From Echinarachnius parma (lineage: Eukaryota > Echinodermata > Echinoidea > Clypeasteroida > Echinarachniidae): a DNA stretch of 64,000 nucleotides. Shown piece by piece: positions 38,172 to 50,604 of this stretch; the first letter of the stretch is position 1, and each line of letters starts with the position of its first letter. Below the pieces are notes generated by a model. The model saw only the letters and a program-made list of their open reading frames with translations. It did no database searches and was not told where the DNA came from. A program made the translations under genes and the position numbers. Where the stretch lies: NCBI GenBank assembly GCA_037951105.1, contig JBAMJV010003776.1:1-64000 (forward strand), given 5' to 3'.

Positions 38172-38296
38172 CACTGGCGTAAATCTGTTCGGAAAGCACA
38201 ATGCATTGGGGGGTCGAGCAATTGTTCACAAACCGTTTGTGAACAATTGCTCGACCCCCCAATGCATTGTGTTTTCCGGACAGATTTACGCCAGTG
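38172..38296. mobile_element. 125-bp near-perfect palindrome with 8-bp target duplication
   Basis: CACTGGCGTAAATCTGTTC at the left and its complement at the right, with arms of about 61 bases differing at only a few sites around a 3-base centre (ccg). The 8 bases aggtcacg flank both sides (38164-38171, 38297-38304). This is a minimal hAT-like foldback MITE, able to form a hairpin over its whole length. Confidence 0.9.
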
Positions 38297-39016
38297 AGGT
38301 CACGGAATGCATGGTTTGTAGGCCTCTATCTGTACTACATGTAGCATAATTGTGTTGTTGTTTAAGTTGACATATGTTTGACCAGGTACAAGTTCAGTGA
38401 AGGGTTCAAACTTGATCAACATTACAATCAAGAATGGTACACATCTGAACACAATGTCACATGTGCAGTGGTGTTCTCACAGCTATACCACTGAGATGGT
38501 TGTACATCTACATGAGATATTGAAGTACTCACCATTTGGAAACAACTCTACTGCAGCAACATGTTAGATCACATCATAAAGGCGGTGAGTAGATTTTGCA
38601 TCACCTCAGAGTGTTTTTTTAAATTAAAATGTTATATTGCAACACAACAATTAAAGGTCACAAATAGATGGCCATATAACTACTGTTACAAACAGAATGA
38701 TTTCAAATTATGACTTATGATACAATGTGTTTAAATTTTTTATTGAATTTCTTTTTAGTTCCATGTATATTTCAATTTCATTTAGCAAACTACATGTAAA
38801 TAATGTTTTTACATTTCCAGCAAATTTATGTTTGTGTGTAAATACCTAAGTGCTAAATCGTTAAAGTATAAAGTACGTTATGGATCGTATTGCAGATTTA
38901 TTTCATGCTGATATAAACATAACAATTATCATTCTTGTTCATTGACAATGTTTACAGATTTCAAAATCTGCATGACATAGCTGATAGTACAATGAGGTTG
39001 GCATCATCTCTGCCTA

Positions 39017-39908
39017 AAACCCCTTTTTAATTGAGGAAAATAGTCGCGGTAACGTCCGGACGTTGTCAGGAAGACATTCTACCGCGTTTGTATTAAAAAG
39101 GTCCAATCGGGGTAACGTCCTGACAACAGCGCGGTAACATTCAACCTAGTCGGGCTAGGGTAATAGCGAGGTAACGTCAGGACGTTGTCAGGATGTTAAG
39201 CTGATAAACATTGTATTAAAAAGCGCGCAGAACGTTACCCGGGTAGATGACGTCATGGCCGTAAAAAATGTAAGCATTGCAGCGATCGCGTTTTGGATCG
39301 GGAACATGTGGTACTCTTGTAAACAAGGTTGCCAATTTAAACTGCTGTAAGTTCACACACAAACACTATTCCACATACTCCTAATTTTAGACTTAAATTT
39401 GCCCAAATAATACAAGTTATAATACTATGAATATAAAAATTGGAAGTTTAACAAATCTAAAATTTGATAAGTACAACAGCTCACTCCAGGGTACATCTAC
39501 GTGTGCGCATTATTCATCGCTGATCTTCAGCTCATGCAATATCCCAACACCTGTATCGGCGAGATTTAACTAGAATTATTTGTTCCTGAATTATAATCTA
39601 CCGTCTAGCGTGACTATAGTAGACTGACAATTGCGCTCCCGATTGCCTGTTGTATGTTTGAATTGACCGTCAAAATTTCCCGCGCTAACGTATACCAGCG
39701 CGCGCCGATTAGCACATGTCACGCCAGCTGGTCGCATGATGAGAGAGGTGCGGTTGCTATAGTAACCTACCCGGAGAAACACTTTTGATTAAAACGCTGC
39801 ACAACCTCTCGCTGAGTCTTTTACGACCCGACCTCCTACTGTTTTTATGGAAATCTTACTCGGGTAATAGCGAGCTAGAAAATACGTTCTCCAATTAAAA
39901 AGGGGTTT
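39017..39908. mobile_element. 892-bp TA-flanked TIR element
   Basis: Inverted ends aaacccctttttaattg and caattaaaaaggggttt, flanked by TA (39015-39016, 39909-39910). Near the left end taacgtccggacgttgtcag and shorter taacgtc pieces recur three times. Right-hand interior is GC-richer and holds no transposase I recognise. Confidence 0.7.
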
Positions 39909-40433
39909 TAGAGGAGAGGGTCGTCTTTACAACACAATGCGTGATCACATATAATTGGTAAATATATATCCATTTGTAATAATGTCAAAATGGGTGATAT
40001 AGTACAAGAATGTACAACTATATTGCGACTTTTCTAGCAATGTCCTTGGTGAAAAGTGTTAAATGTTTGTATTTTAGTTCAAAATCATGGTCATAATGAT
40101 CAAATTAAGGATGTTTTGTCATTGAGATATTTTTTTATTTTATCACCCCGACCACATAGTATGTTATTCATTTATGAACTTGTTTTTCTTTTTTTCAAAA
40201 TGCTCTGTTATATTAGGAACATATGAATACATGCGCCTCATACTGAATCAACTTATGGATTTAGTTTAAGGAAAGCAATCATTAACTACAACAATATAGT
40301 TATGTTAGCTGTCAGTTCAAGTGTTCACTTTTCGCCCTCAAAGCTATAATATTTTAAGATGCATTCATTTATGTCATTTGTTATAGATCTCAAGTAAAGA
40401 GGACAGTCATCTGCTGCATACCAAAGAAGCATC

Positions 40434-43400
40434 ATGGAAGCTGAGAATAAAGTTTCTTTGAATTGGGACTTGTGCTGCTTGTGTCAACAAAAGACTAACG
40501 AGGACCTCCGGTGCCCTGCCAGTCAGAAACGATTTCATTCTGCATTTGACACATTAGAAAATGACCTCCATGATCTCAAGGATGTGGGTGCACTTCCAAA
40601 ACGTATGGAAGCGCTTGATGCTCCCAGTATGCTGTCTAACAGAGCCGTGTATCACAAGAGCTGTAGAACGAACTACAGTCAAAAAGCTGTAAAACGTGTC
40701 GAAAAAAAGAGAAGATCTCAAGAACAAGCTGAAGTGCAAGTGCCGAGTCCTAAAAAGACAAGGTCAATAGTCAGTGCAACAGTTAGTCGAGTTGAACCAG
40801 AATGCATCCTTTGTAGTCGGACTATCAAAGGCGAGAGTCTTCATAAAGCTTCATCAGATGCTATCGATTCAACTATCAAGTCATGCGCAATGAAAACACG
40901 AAATACAGAACTCTTGGCCAAGCTGGCAACTGCTTCGGATTTGCATGCAATGGATGCATATTACCACAGAACTTGCTACATGAGTCTAATAAATGAGGCA
41001 AGATCTCTTGAGAGGGCTGAATCTGCAACTAGGTCTGAGACAGATACTTCTTTCAATCCACTTGTAATTGCAGAGTTGGCTGCATACATAGTTGACTCAC
41101 AGCGCGTCTTCCCTTTGGGTGAAGCAAAATCTCTTTACATCAGTAAAATGAAAGACCTTGGCAGAACAATTGATCCACAAAGCATTCATTCAACAAGGTT
41201 CAAAGAGAAGCTATTGAAACTAGAGCCAGAACTAGTAGAAACATACTGAGGTAAGGGTCGCTCCTCAATGTTGTGTTCAAGAGAAACTGCTGGTGCAGCT
41301 GTCGAGACAGAGCTGAAGAGTCAGAATGAAGTCGGTGACAATGATGCCCATATGATTGTTCAAACGGCCATGTTTTTGCGTAAGCAAATTTTGTTTGCTC
41401 AGAAGCCATTCAATGGCCACTTCAAAAAAGATTCTTTGAAGTCACCTATTCCTGAATCTCTCCTGACGTTCATGCATGTAGTGCTACGAGGTCCTACCTG
41501 TAATAGTCGGGCAAGTGTCAACAGCAGTGAAGCAGATCAGAACCAACAAAGGTCACGTGTTGCATGCACGTTGTCTCAGCTCATGATTTTCAATACAGCA
41601 AAGATATCTAGACCTGGAACACAGGTGATGAGACATAGCAAAGAACGTGAAACACCATTCCCTCTTTATGTTGGGATGAAACTGCATGTCGAGGGGAAAA
41701 GCAAGGACCTGATCAACACATTTGAGAAGCTTGGTATGTCAGTTACATACAACAGAGAACAACAAGTCAGCAAAAGTCTGGCAGCAGCCGCGAGGGAGAA
41801 AATCAGGACCAATGGTGTGGTTATCCCAAGTAACATGAGAAAGGATGTGTTCACCACTGCTGACATGGACAACATTGACCAACATAAGCAATCAAACTTG
41901 TCCAAAGTTGAATTCCATGGCACTCTGATTACCTTGACCAACCATGTCTCACATGAAAACCCAGGAGTTGACATGGAACCACTGGACATAAGCAAAGGTG
42001 ATCAATCTGAGAGGTCTCAGCTTCCTGATTTCTATGCCATCGTGCCTCCTGCAGAGCTTGATTCTAACGCCGATGTTGCTCTGAACAAGACCGACAAACC
42101 CGTCAGACCTCAAAGTGACAGGATCCAATCAGCTAAAGCAAAAGACGAAACATGGATACAGCATGCATCTGATATCATTCTGAGGAAAGGTAGTGATCTT
42201 GCTGAAGGAGACAAAGTTACCTGGGCAGGGTTCAATTCTAGCCGCATGCATGAAGACACTGTGAAACCCAGAGCAGTAACTGGTGTGCTACCAATGTTTC
42301 CAGATAAGGCAGCCTCTGTTTCCATGGTCAAGCACACTATGTCCATTACACGCGATGCAATCCAGTTTCTAAATCCAGGACAAACACCTGTACTGGGGAT
42401 GGATCAACCAATCTACGCTATCGGAAAGTTAATCCAATGGAAATGGCATGACACGCATTTGAGTGAAGACAAGTTTGTATTGATGCTCGGTGCCCTGCAT
42501 ATCGAGTTTGTCATTGAGGCCATGGAAGGGAAAATGACTGAAGGCTCTGGTATGTCATCTTTGGCCTCTAGGGCAGGTATTCTCACCACTGGACGTGCCG
42601 AGTCTTTCTCATCACAACCAGACCACCATCTCAAGCGGACAAGGTACGTGCATCAAGTATTTCTCCTGGTCTTGGCAATTTTGGAGAATGAAGCTTACAT
42701 CGCTGAGGGTACAGGCACTTGGAATAGTTGGGAGGATGCAATGAAGGTGAAGTCAAGGATGTTTGCATACTGGTGTACAGTGATGGACATCGAACTACTG
42801 CATTGTCGGTTTGTTCGGTCCTTGCGTGAAGGTGATTTCCCCCTCTATGTCCAGGTGATTGATGAATTGTGCAACTACGTCTTCACCTGGAACCAGACAC
42901 ACTACTCGAGATGGCTCCCAGTACATGTCAAAGATATGGTTGAACTTGAATGGAAGCATCCAGATGTTCACAGAGAGTTCATGAAGGGGAATTTCGTGGT
43001 ACAGAAAAGCCCAAGGAAGTTCTCACTGATAGGCAAGGATCACAGTCATGAGCAAACCACAAAGATGATGAAAGGTGACAGTGGTGTGTAAAACCTCTAT
43101 GACTCCTCAGACACTCTCGAAGAGCACATTTTGTCTCTACCTGAAAAGCTGAGAGTTATTGACGAGTTTGAAGACGCAGTTGAGATCGCCGTTGATATGC
43201 CTGACATAGGCCACCATGAAGAATCAAGAAGTATTCAACATCGTTTCAGCAAAGATGTTGTGTCTCTTCTAGAGGTGATGAAGGCTCAGGGCAACCCCTT
43301 CCTGGATGAGAATGGTCCTGAGCTAATGACAATGGATACCCGAGAGATCATGAGTGCAGATACAGCAGAGGTTTTCATCCATGCAACAAAGAAGGGGGAA

Positions 43401-45002
43401 GAACTACATGCGAGCTATGTTCAAGACCGACTTGTCAATGGGTCTGTGGCTATAACAGACACAATCAAGAGGAACTTTGTACCAACATTTGTGAAAAAGG
43501 GAGAACAGAAGAAAAAGGAAACTAAAGTGTCCATGATCAAGCGTGATGCCTCTCTTGTAACGCAACTGTTCCTTTCTGTTCAGTCAAGACCAGACAGTGA
43601 CCTTGACGAGTTCTTCAAGTATGAAAACCAGAAGGACCCACCCGCCCTTTCGGATGACGGAAAGTTACGTTCAGGCAAGAAATCCGACATTCTTGAATGC
43701 CTACAAATTCCTAAGGTTTCTGATACCCCAGAGGTGACAGCAAAGGTATTAGATGGTGCAGCTGTGGTTCACATGGTGCAGCCAACAAAGGCAAAGACAT
43801 TTGATGATTATGTAACCCGCCACTTCGTACCATACATATCAGCTGCATCACAAGGAAGTGTGAGACGATTGGACTTGGTTTGGGATAGGTATCCTGAGGA
43901 TAGTCTAAAGCAGCAGACACAAGAGAAGCGAGGATCTGGAGCAAAAGTTGCACGAACCATGGTGAAGGGGACAACTCCTGTTCCAACAAGTTGGAAAACC
44001 TTTCTGCAAAACTGTGACAACAAAGTTAGCCTGTTCAGATATCTAAGCGAAGAAGTCACCCATGCATCTGCTGGCATCCCTGAAATACAGCTGTACGCGA
44101 CAAAAGATGATACTGTGTTAGTGAATGCCACTGTAGAGAGATCACACGAGGATCTTCAAAACATTTCCCCTTGCAACCACCAAGAAGCAGATGGAAGAAT
44201 ATTTCTTCATGTCCTCGATGCCTCACGAGAAGGACATTCCAGGGTAATGATTCGTACCGTTGACAGTGATGTGGTCATTATTGCCATAGGCATATTTGAC
44301 AATCTCGGCCTCCAGGAACTTTGGATTGACTTTGGGACTGGAAAGAATCGCAGAAAAATTCCCGTGCATGTCATTGCACAGACGCTGGGACCACGAAGAT
44401 GCCACACACTACCTCTGTTTCACGCAGTTACAGGCTGCGATACGACCTCCTCATTCTATGGTATTGGGAAGAGAACTGCGTGGACAACATGGGAGACCTT
44501 TCCGCTGATCACAGACACATTTTCTGTACTGATGGATCACCCAGAGGAGTTCAACATTGACAGTACTCACATGGAGCCGTTTGAAAGGTTTATCATCTTG
44601 ATGTATGCCAAGACATCGAATGCGTCACGTGTTAACGTCGCTCGTCGGGAGCTCTTCTGTCACGGAACACGAACACTAGACACCATCCCACCAACACAGC
44701 AGGCACTTCTGCAGCACATTCTACGTGCCCTGTACCAGGCATCACACATCTGGAAGCAGTGTCTCGAACCACAGCAGAACCTACCTGATGTCACGGCCTG
44801 GGGTTGGATGAAAGATGAAAAGAGAAACTTGCTTGTTCCCAAATGGACTCTTCTCCCAGACGCAAGCAAGGCATGTGCACTGCTTCATCACTGTGGGTGT
44901 TCTAAGGCTTGCAGAGGAAACTGCAAATGTTCAAGAGCAAGCCTGAGGTGTACACTACTCTGCCGATGCCAAGGAAGTTGTATCAATAATGATACCATCT
45001 AA
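40434..45002 (+). pseudogene. Academ-like transposase/XPG-type nuclease, 1,522 codons with two in-frame stops
   Basis: From ATG at 40434 to TAA at 45000-45002 one frame is kept for 1,522 codons, broken only by TGA at 41247 (codon 272) and TAA at 43089 (codon 886); each is one C-to-T change from a sense codon (CGA or CAA). N-terminus: two zinc-binding-like modules, CCLCQQKT...YHKSCRTNY (about 14-80) and CILCSRTI...YYHRTCY (about 124-182). C-terminal third: HQEADGRIFLH (Glu 1251), IRTVDSDVVIIAIG (Asp 1277, Asp 1279) and AVTGCDTTSSFYGIGKRTAW (Asp 1336), the acidic residues and helix-hairpin-helix (GIGxxTA) signature of XPG/FEN1 nucleases. It ends in a CXC-like cluster, CGCSKACRGNCKCS onward, with nine Cys in about 30 residues. 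It is the only gene of the transposon. The catalytic residues of a separate DDE core are not identified. Confidence 0.8.
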
Positions 45003-45639
45003 ATATAGACTAGCATTTGTAGGAAACAACAACATGAGCTTCAAAGATAATGCTCAAATGAATGTAACTGCATATTGAAAGGTACGTTATGTATACCCAT
45101 TGATACAATTTTGAACTGTCCAACAACAACGTATATAATTATGTAATAATATGTTCATGTACCTGTTCCAATAGACCTGTTATTTTAAGTTATTGTACTA
45201 TAATTGCAATTAACCACCAATATGCATATCTGTGAATACCAAAACATATGGGCATAACCACTGAAATGAACTCTGTTGAAATATTATATTGAACTGTTTG
45301 AGATATCCCATTAGTTAAATTGGCATTTTATGGCGGCCATCTTGAAAACTAAGAAGGCGGCCGATTTGGGCATGCTTAATTGCCTATATAGGAATGCATC
45401 TTGAGGTCTTTGTAGGCAGTCCATGTTATTTGTTGACCCTAGAAATATGGGCATAGCAACTAAAATGAAGACTATAGCTGTTTTAGTTACGGAGATATCG
45501 AGCTTTAAAGGTTTGCCATGGCGGCCATCTTGGAATTCAAGATGGCTGCCATATTAGGTCTTAAATGTCAATCCACGTGATTCGTTGACCACGAAAATAT
45601 AGGTATAGCCGCTGAAATGAACTCTCCAGCTGATTTACT

Positions 45640-45826
45640 TTACGAGATATAGCAGAAAATGGGTTGTAAATGGCGGCCATTTTGAAATCCAAGATGGCGG
45701 CCGAAAATGGGACGTGCAAAATTGCTTCCATCAAATTTCTTGAAGAGGGAGGTCTAAACTATCTGTGTGCCAAAATTCACACTTTTTTCCAGAAGTGCAC
45801 ACCCCATGACCTAAGAGCCCCCACTA
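45640..45826 (-). repeat. Right TIR of the Academ-like transposon
   Basis: Inverse of the left TIR: ggcggccattttgaaatcca, gtgccaaaattcacac, ttccagaagtgcacac and agagcccccacta in order towards the end. Upstream at 45330-45560 two further ggcggccatcttg blocks with ttgttgaccctagaaatatg-type sequence form sub-terminal repeats of ~150-170 bp. Confidence 0.8.
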
Positions 45827-45829
45827 CAA

Positions 45830-46029
45830 GGGGTCCTACCTCCTGTCCACTCTCATTTTAAATTAATGTTTAAATTATGATAGATTGATGGTGTAATGGT
45901 AACTTCCTACAATAAGTCTAATATGTAGCTTTGTTTTTTTAAACTGTTTGTAAACATGAATCTTACGGCATACACACATACATATGACAGATACAGACAT
46001 GCATATGACAACTTTGATAATGAACACAC
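45830..46029. other. Non-coding spacer
   Basis: Nothing recognised between the transposon end and the next repeat. Confidence 0.4.
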
Positions 46030-46143
46030 AGTGGTGTAGCGTAGTCCGATTGATTGGGGTGGCCGCGCGAATTATTATTTATATAATTATTGTTATTATT
46101 ATTATCATAATTATCATTAGTATTGTTATTAATTTTATCATTA

Positions 46144-46201
<58 letters not shown>

Positions 46202-46340
46202 CATTATTATTATTATTTTTATTATTATTATTATTATTATTATCATTATTATTATTATTATTTTTATTTTTTTTTTAGCTCATATTTTGTTTCGTCTTAA
46301 AATTTGGTCACGTGCCCCATCCCTCACCTGTGGCTACGCC
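46030..46340. repeat. Repeat bounded by cagtggtgtagc / ggctacgcca, filled by (ATT)n
   Basis: The ends are imperfectly inverted (cagtggtgtagcgtag and tggctacgccaa) and belong to the same ggcgtag-ended group as 53293, 55850 and 62925. About 210 bases of ATT microsatellite with variants (46065-46275) occupy the inside; the poly-Ile frame through it is an artefact. Confidence 0.6.
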
Positions 46341-47334
46341 AATAAACACACACATTCTCAAGCAAGGAAACACAACGATCCACACGTAGTCACGCATAGT
46401 TAAACATAGTGAACATGGGCAATAATATACAACTAACGAATGGGCTTCTTGTGATAGTCAAATCTATTACCAAGTCAAGTTTTTTGGGGGTTTGACGGTG
46501 GGCGGTCACATTTGAAAGGGAATGATTCTCATTTTACATGTTTTATTCAAGGAACTTTCAAATGAAATTTAAAGTGTACCTTTATTAAGTTACTTTATTT
46601 TCGTTTTTATTATTGTCTAAACTAAATAGAAACGTGTGTTTTTGGTTAGTGATAGCAATACATAGGAGTAAAATTTGTGCGATTTAAAATTTATTACAAA
46701 GCAAATTCTTCAATTAATCAAATGGCTGTAAAATTGTTACAGGTGTTTGTAAATTTGCAGTCAAAGAAACAACTATTCTGAAATAAAAGTTGACTCACTG
46801 GGAGCAGGGTTTTGTAGAAATGTAGATATCCCAAACCGTTTATACCTCAAATTGTAAACAACCATCGTTACAAAATCAATATGATCCCTTTTCATATGAT
46901 CACTCTTTCAGACATAAACAAGACCAACACAATTCTTAACATGTTTGTAATTCCGTACAAATAATTACAAACCACACAATATAACACAGATGGGACTAGG
47001 CAATCAATCTATGTTCAAACTTACTCGCTAAAAACACAGCACAAACTCGCATGAATGGCACACGCATCTAGCACACAATCAAAATACACAAACTACGAGA
47101 ATAACGACACTCGTAACCGGAATATTTGGCCTACAATAGCATGTATGCATGTATTACTGTTTATGCAGATTGAATTCTTGGCAAGAGAAAATCAGCACAA
47201 AATATCAATAACAAATAAATCACAACAACATGTTATAGACAAGTTTGAAAATGGCAAGAGTATGTACAACAATGCCCTTTTAAAAGAGCATGCGCACAAC
47301 GCATTTAAGAAAGAACAAGTTTATATACAGTAGA
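46341..47334. other. AT-rich non-coding region
   Basis: No gene, RNA or repeat is recognised in about 1 kb. Confidence 0.4.
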
Positions 47335-47850
47335 GCCTATTAAAGGCATTTATTTACATCCATTAACAAAAAGTTACAATTAATGCGATGAATATGGTGC
47401 ACAAGATACACCATTTACAATCAAAACTAAATACATAAATAAGCATCAGACCAAAAATACAACTCTTCATAAATATAAAGAGAAAATGGATGTGGCGATC
47501 AGCAAAGGCCATGGACCTGTCTAGGCTAATCCCCAGGTTCTTATCGTACGTATACTACAAACATAAAATGGGATTATGCACTCAAGTACGCATTAACATT
47601 ATGTACAGTTATCCAGTTTAGGATAAATCAAATTAAATACAAACTTATCATATGATTACAACACATGGTCAATCAAGAATGATTTATATTTTCGTTTGAA
47701 AGAAGATAATGATTGACATTTTTTTCAAATCAGATTGCAACGTGTTCCATACAAAAGGTCCTCTATATTTTAGTATTGTTCTAGAAAATGTATAATGATC
47801 TAAAAATACCCAAACATAACGAAAATTCATTAAGGCTTAGCTATTACTAA
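47335..47850 (-). mobile_element. LINE 3' end fragment (CR1/Rex-type RT C-terminus and UTR)
   Basis: On the minus strand 47825-47690 reads, with a frame change, YTFSRTILKYRGPFVWNTLQ then SDLKK, matching the R.....YRGP.VWN.LP end shared by CR1-, Rex- and jockey-type reverse transcriptases. A ~350-base 3' UTR ending gtaaataaatgcctttaa follows. 5'-truncated and dead. Confidence 0.7.
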
Positions 47851-49778
47851 GTAAAACATTTAAAAATAATGCTGTTAAGTATGTCTTATTAAAGATAAGA
47901 ATGACCTAAACTAAAGTTCAGTGTTATTATAATTGTTGGCCCAACCTATAAGTAAGTAGCAATAAAAAAACAAAACAATTAAAAAAGACGTGCTATATAT
48001 CACAAATGAAGTGACGACACATTATGCCGGTGAAGCTGATCTCCTCCCCGAAAAGCTATATGAGGGTGACACATTGGGCTCGGCAAATGCCAAGTACACA
48101 CAAGTACAGTAAACCGACATATGCCACATGGCACCAGCAATCTACACATCCTCCAACTCTGCAATAATTATTGAAAGTACACACATTTACAATTAACCGA
48201 CATGTATACACCAGCAAACTACAAATATTCCTACCATACGATTGACAATACTTTTATTTCTACTACAACCAAAAACAAAAACTTTACTAAGACTACTACA
48301 ATTCTTTATACATGTATCACTTCTATACTTTTGTCATTTTGTGTTTACTGTTTACCGTCCGTATCTACGACTCAAGTACGTCCGTCCGTCCGTAAGCTTA
48401 CGCATCCGTGCGAATCATATTAGGACGTGCATTTAGTTTAAAAATCCCTTTTAATCATTATTTTCAGCATTATAATGTTTACAATCAAACTGTTAGCAAC
48501 CAGAAACCACTTTCGCTAAATTATATTCACTCCTTTCGTCAAGAGGCAGTTCCTGAGGTAATAAATCACCACATTGCTAAAACTGACTTGAGTTTTTAAT
48601 TAATAGGCACCAAAACTAAATAAGGCACATCAATCAGATAGTATTGCATACTTGTTATTCCAAGTACACAATAAATTATACTTGAGATTAGTTTAGATGT
48701 TCTCCATCTTCATAAAGCTATAATGAGTCACAGTTGTAAAAGGTATGCAATGTATGCCAATCATATTAGGAATGTCAATTATATTTGTTTAGCACCGTCT
48801 CTGTTAGTATTAGTTCAGTTCAGTTTCCGTTTCAGTTAAGTCTGGACTTTTCCATTTGCAACAATAATATGAACAAAGTTCAAATTACTATGGTGATGCC
48901 TGCAAAAGGGATGCACTACATTTGAATTCACTTGACTTCAAATAATTCGGTATAGAACGAGCATTGTGGTAGATCATTTGTGGAACGTACACGTTAATAT
49001 ATTGCAACATATTCACACTTTTCAATCGGACCCATCCCTCAAAAAATTAAAAGAAATATAACAGAAAGGCTACACTCTATATTTCTTCCCAGTTTTAAAA
49101 TAACTCGGTTTAAAATGGCGAACAGCGGCTTAGCATTTCAGCAAGTGTCCTCTTCATCCGCCAGCATTTTAATATTTTATATACATGTACTGTCAGTCAA
49201 AATAGACTAAACACACATTTCAGGTGACCCTCTCACATATCACATTATCAACATCAATTATTTCTGACATAGTGTACACTTCAGTTATATGTTTCATGAA
49301 CAGACATGTCATGCAGATATGTCAATAAAGAAGAGGTTGCAAATTTTACAAAAGAGAAAACGAATTGAAATGAGAGCATGGTTTTAAAACGTGACATAAT
49401 TTAGTGATGTGTTTTGCTTTGCATTCGTCTAGTAATACAATTAAACGGGGGATCGTTCAGTTTTACAGCAAAATTGAAAGCAAACCGCCGCTGTACACGG
49501 TTTAATAAGATAAAATCATACATTGACTTAAAAAAAAAAACTTGGAGAAAGAAGGTAATTATATTGATTACCCCTTGTGATTTATGTATTTTAGAAATTC
49601 ATGCAAGTTATAACATTTTAAAATGTACAACATTCAACGTCATTCAAACAAATTAAAGAGATTACAAGAAAGAGAGAAAAGAAATAAAGAGATAGGGCAG
49701 CAAATATTTACAATTTATATAATCATACTTGTATAAACATATCACAATGTTTCAAATGAGCTGGACATTTTAGCATTA
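47851..49778. other. AT-rich non-coding region
   Basis: Almost 2 kb without a supported gene. A short (gtcc)n tract is near 48380-48395. The short open frames lack recognisable features. Confidence 0.4.
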
Positions 49779-49780
49779 TA

Positions 49781-50604
49781 CACTGTTGGTCATAATGTTG
49801 GAATATTTTTTTTTTTAGATCCAACTTTATTATTTTCCCTGTTTTTTGCGCCTAATGAATCATTTTAGACTAAAAATAATCATTACATTATGTTTCCGGT
49901 AAATCTCGGTTACATGGTATTGGGTGGACACTTGGTAGTTTGTCTTGCTATGTGACCATGTTAGAGGGATTGCTGATGTACAGTTTGGCGGAAGGCGTTG
50001 ATTCCATAGTGTTTTCTTCAAAGTCGGCGAAGGCTCCTTTTTGGCATTTCCGGTTTCTACGGCACAGGGTTAGCAATTTGCGATTATCTATCCTGGTGGT
50101 CAATCGTAGACGTCCTAGAGATAATCTTGGCTTTAATTGACCCTTCTATCGATAACATCTGAGGACTTTACAGACCTTAACATGAAATGGTCCAACGAAA
50201 TAGTGGACATTGCTTGTTGACACCCCTTCCTGGTGGAGCACAAGCATCGTTCGGCGGGTAGCCAATGGCATTGGACCGGGTATGGCCTCGAGAGTCTCTG
50301 TGCCAATTTTGGTTGAAAATATCACGGCCGACTTTGAGAAATGACCCATAACGATGACTCGTTGGACATACGCTTTGGAGAAGGAAATGGGCCAATCATC
50401 AAAGGTCCTGCCTTTCAAAGCTCAAAACAAAAGAATAATTTAATTAATGCAAATTCATGCTACCATGTATTGTACATTGGTAGTTTAGAAACATAATGTA
50501 ATGATTATTTTTAGTCTAAAATGATTCATTCGGAGCAAAAAAACAGGAAAAAGAATAAAGTTGGATCTAAAAAAAAAAATATTCCAACATTATGACCAAC
50601 AGTG
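49781..50604. mobile_element. TA-flanked Tc1/mariner-like element (824 bp) with ~110-bp TIRs
   Basis: cactgttggtcataatgttg and its complement are the ends; inward the arms continue through gatccaactttatt and cattttagactaaaaataat, so the inverted repeats exceed 100 bases. TA is on both sides (49779-49780, 50605-50606). On the minus strand at 50418-50146 a frame with LVLHQEGVSTSNVHYFV resembles the N-terminal helix-turn-helix of a Tc1-type transposase, but no catalytic domain is present. Confidence 0.8.

Larger units (their letters stand above)
37538..45826 (+). mobile_element. 8.3-kb DNA transposon with long TIRs (Academ-like)
   Basis: The ends are inverted copies: left tagtggaggctcttaagtca and right (reversed) tagtgggggctcttaggtca, with good similarity inward for about 200 bases (gtgtgcacttc.ggaaaaaag, gtgaattttggcacaca, ggccgccatcttggatttca). 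The 3-bp sequence caa flanks both ends (37535-37537, 45827-45829). Sub-terminal ggcggccatcttg blocks recur, especially at 45330-45680. Inside is one very long frame (40434-45002). Two younger MITEs sit in its 5' half. A 3-4-bp duplication together with an XPG-like nuclease is what is reported for Academ transposons; I assign it there with moderate confidence. Confidence 0.8.

Noticed and set aside
37800..38600. Extra upstream exon of the transposon gene near 38400-38590
   Set aside because: Short frames with stops; the GTGAGTA at 38584 is a fair donor but no continuing frame or acceptor before 40434 could be supported.
45984..46403. Poly-isoleucine membrane-like protein
   Set aside because: Translation of the (ATT)n microsatellite.
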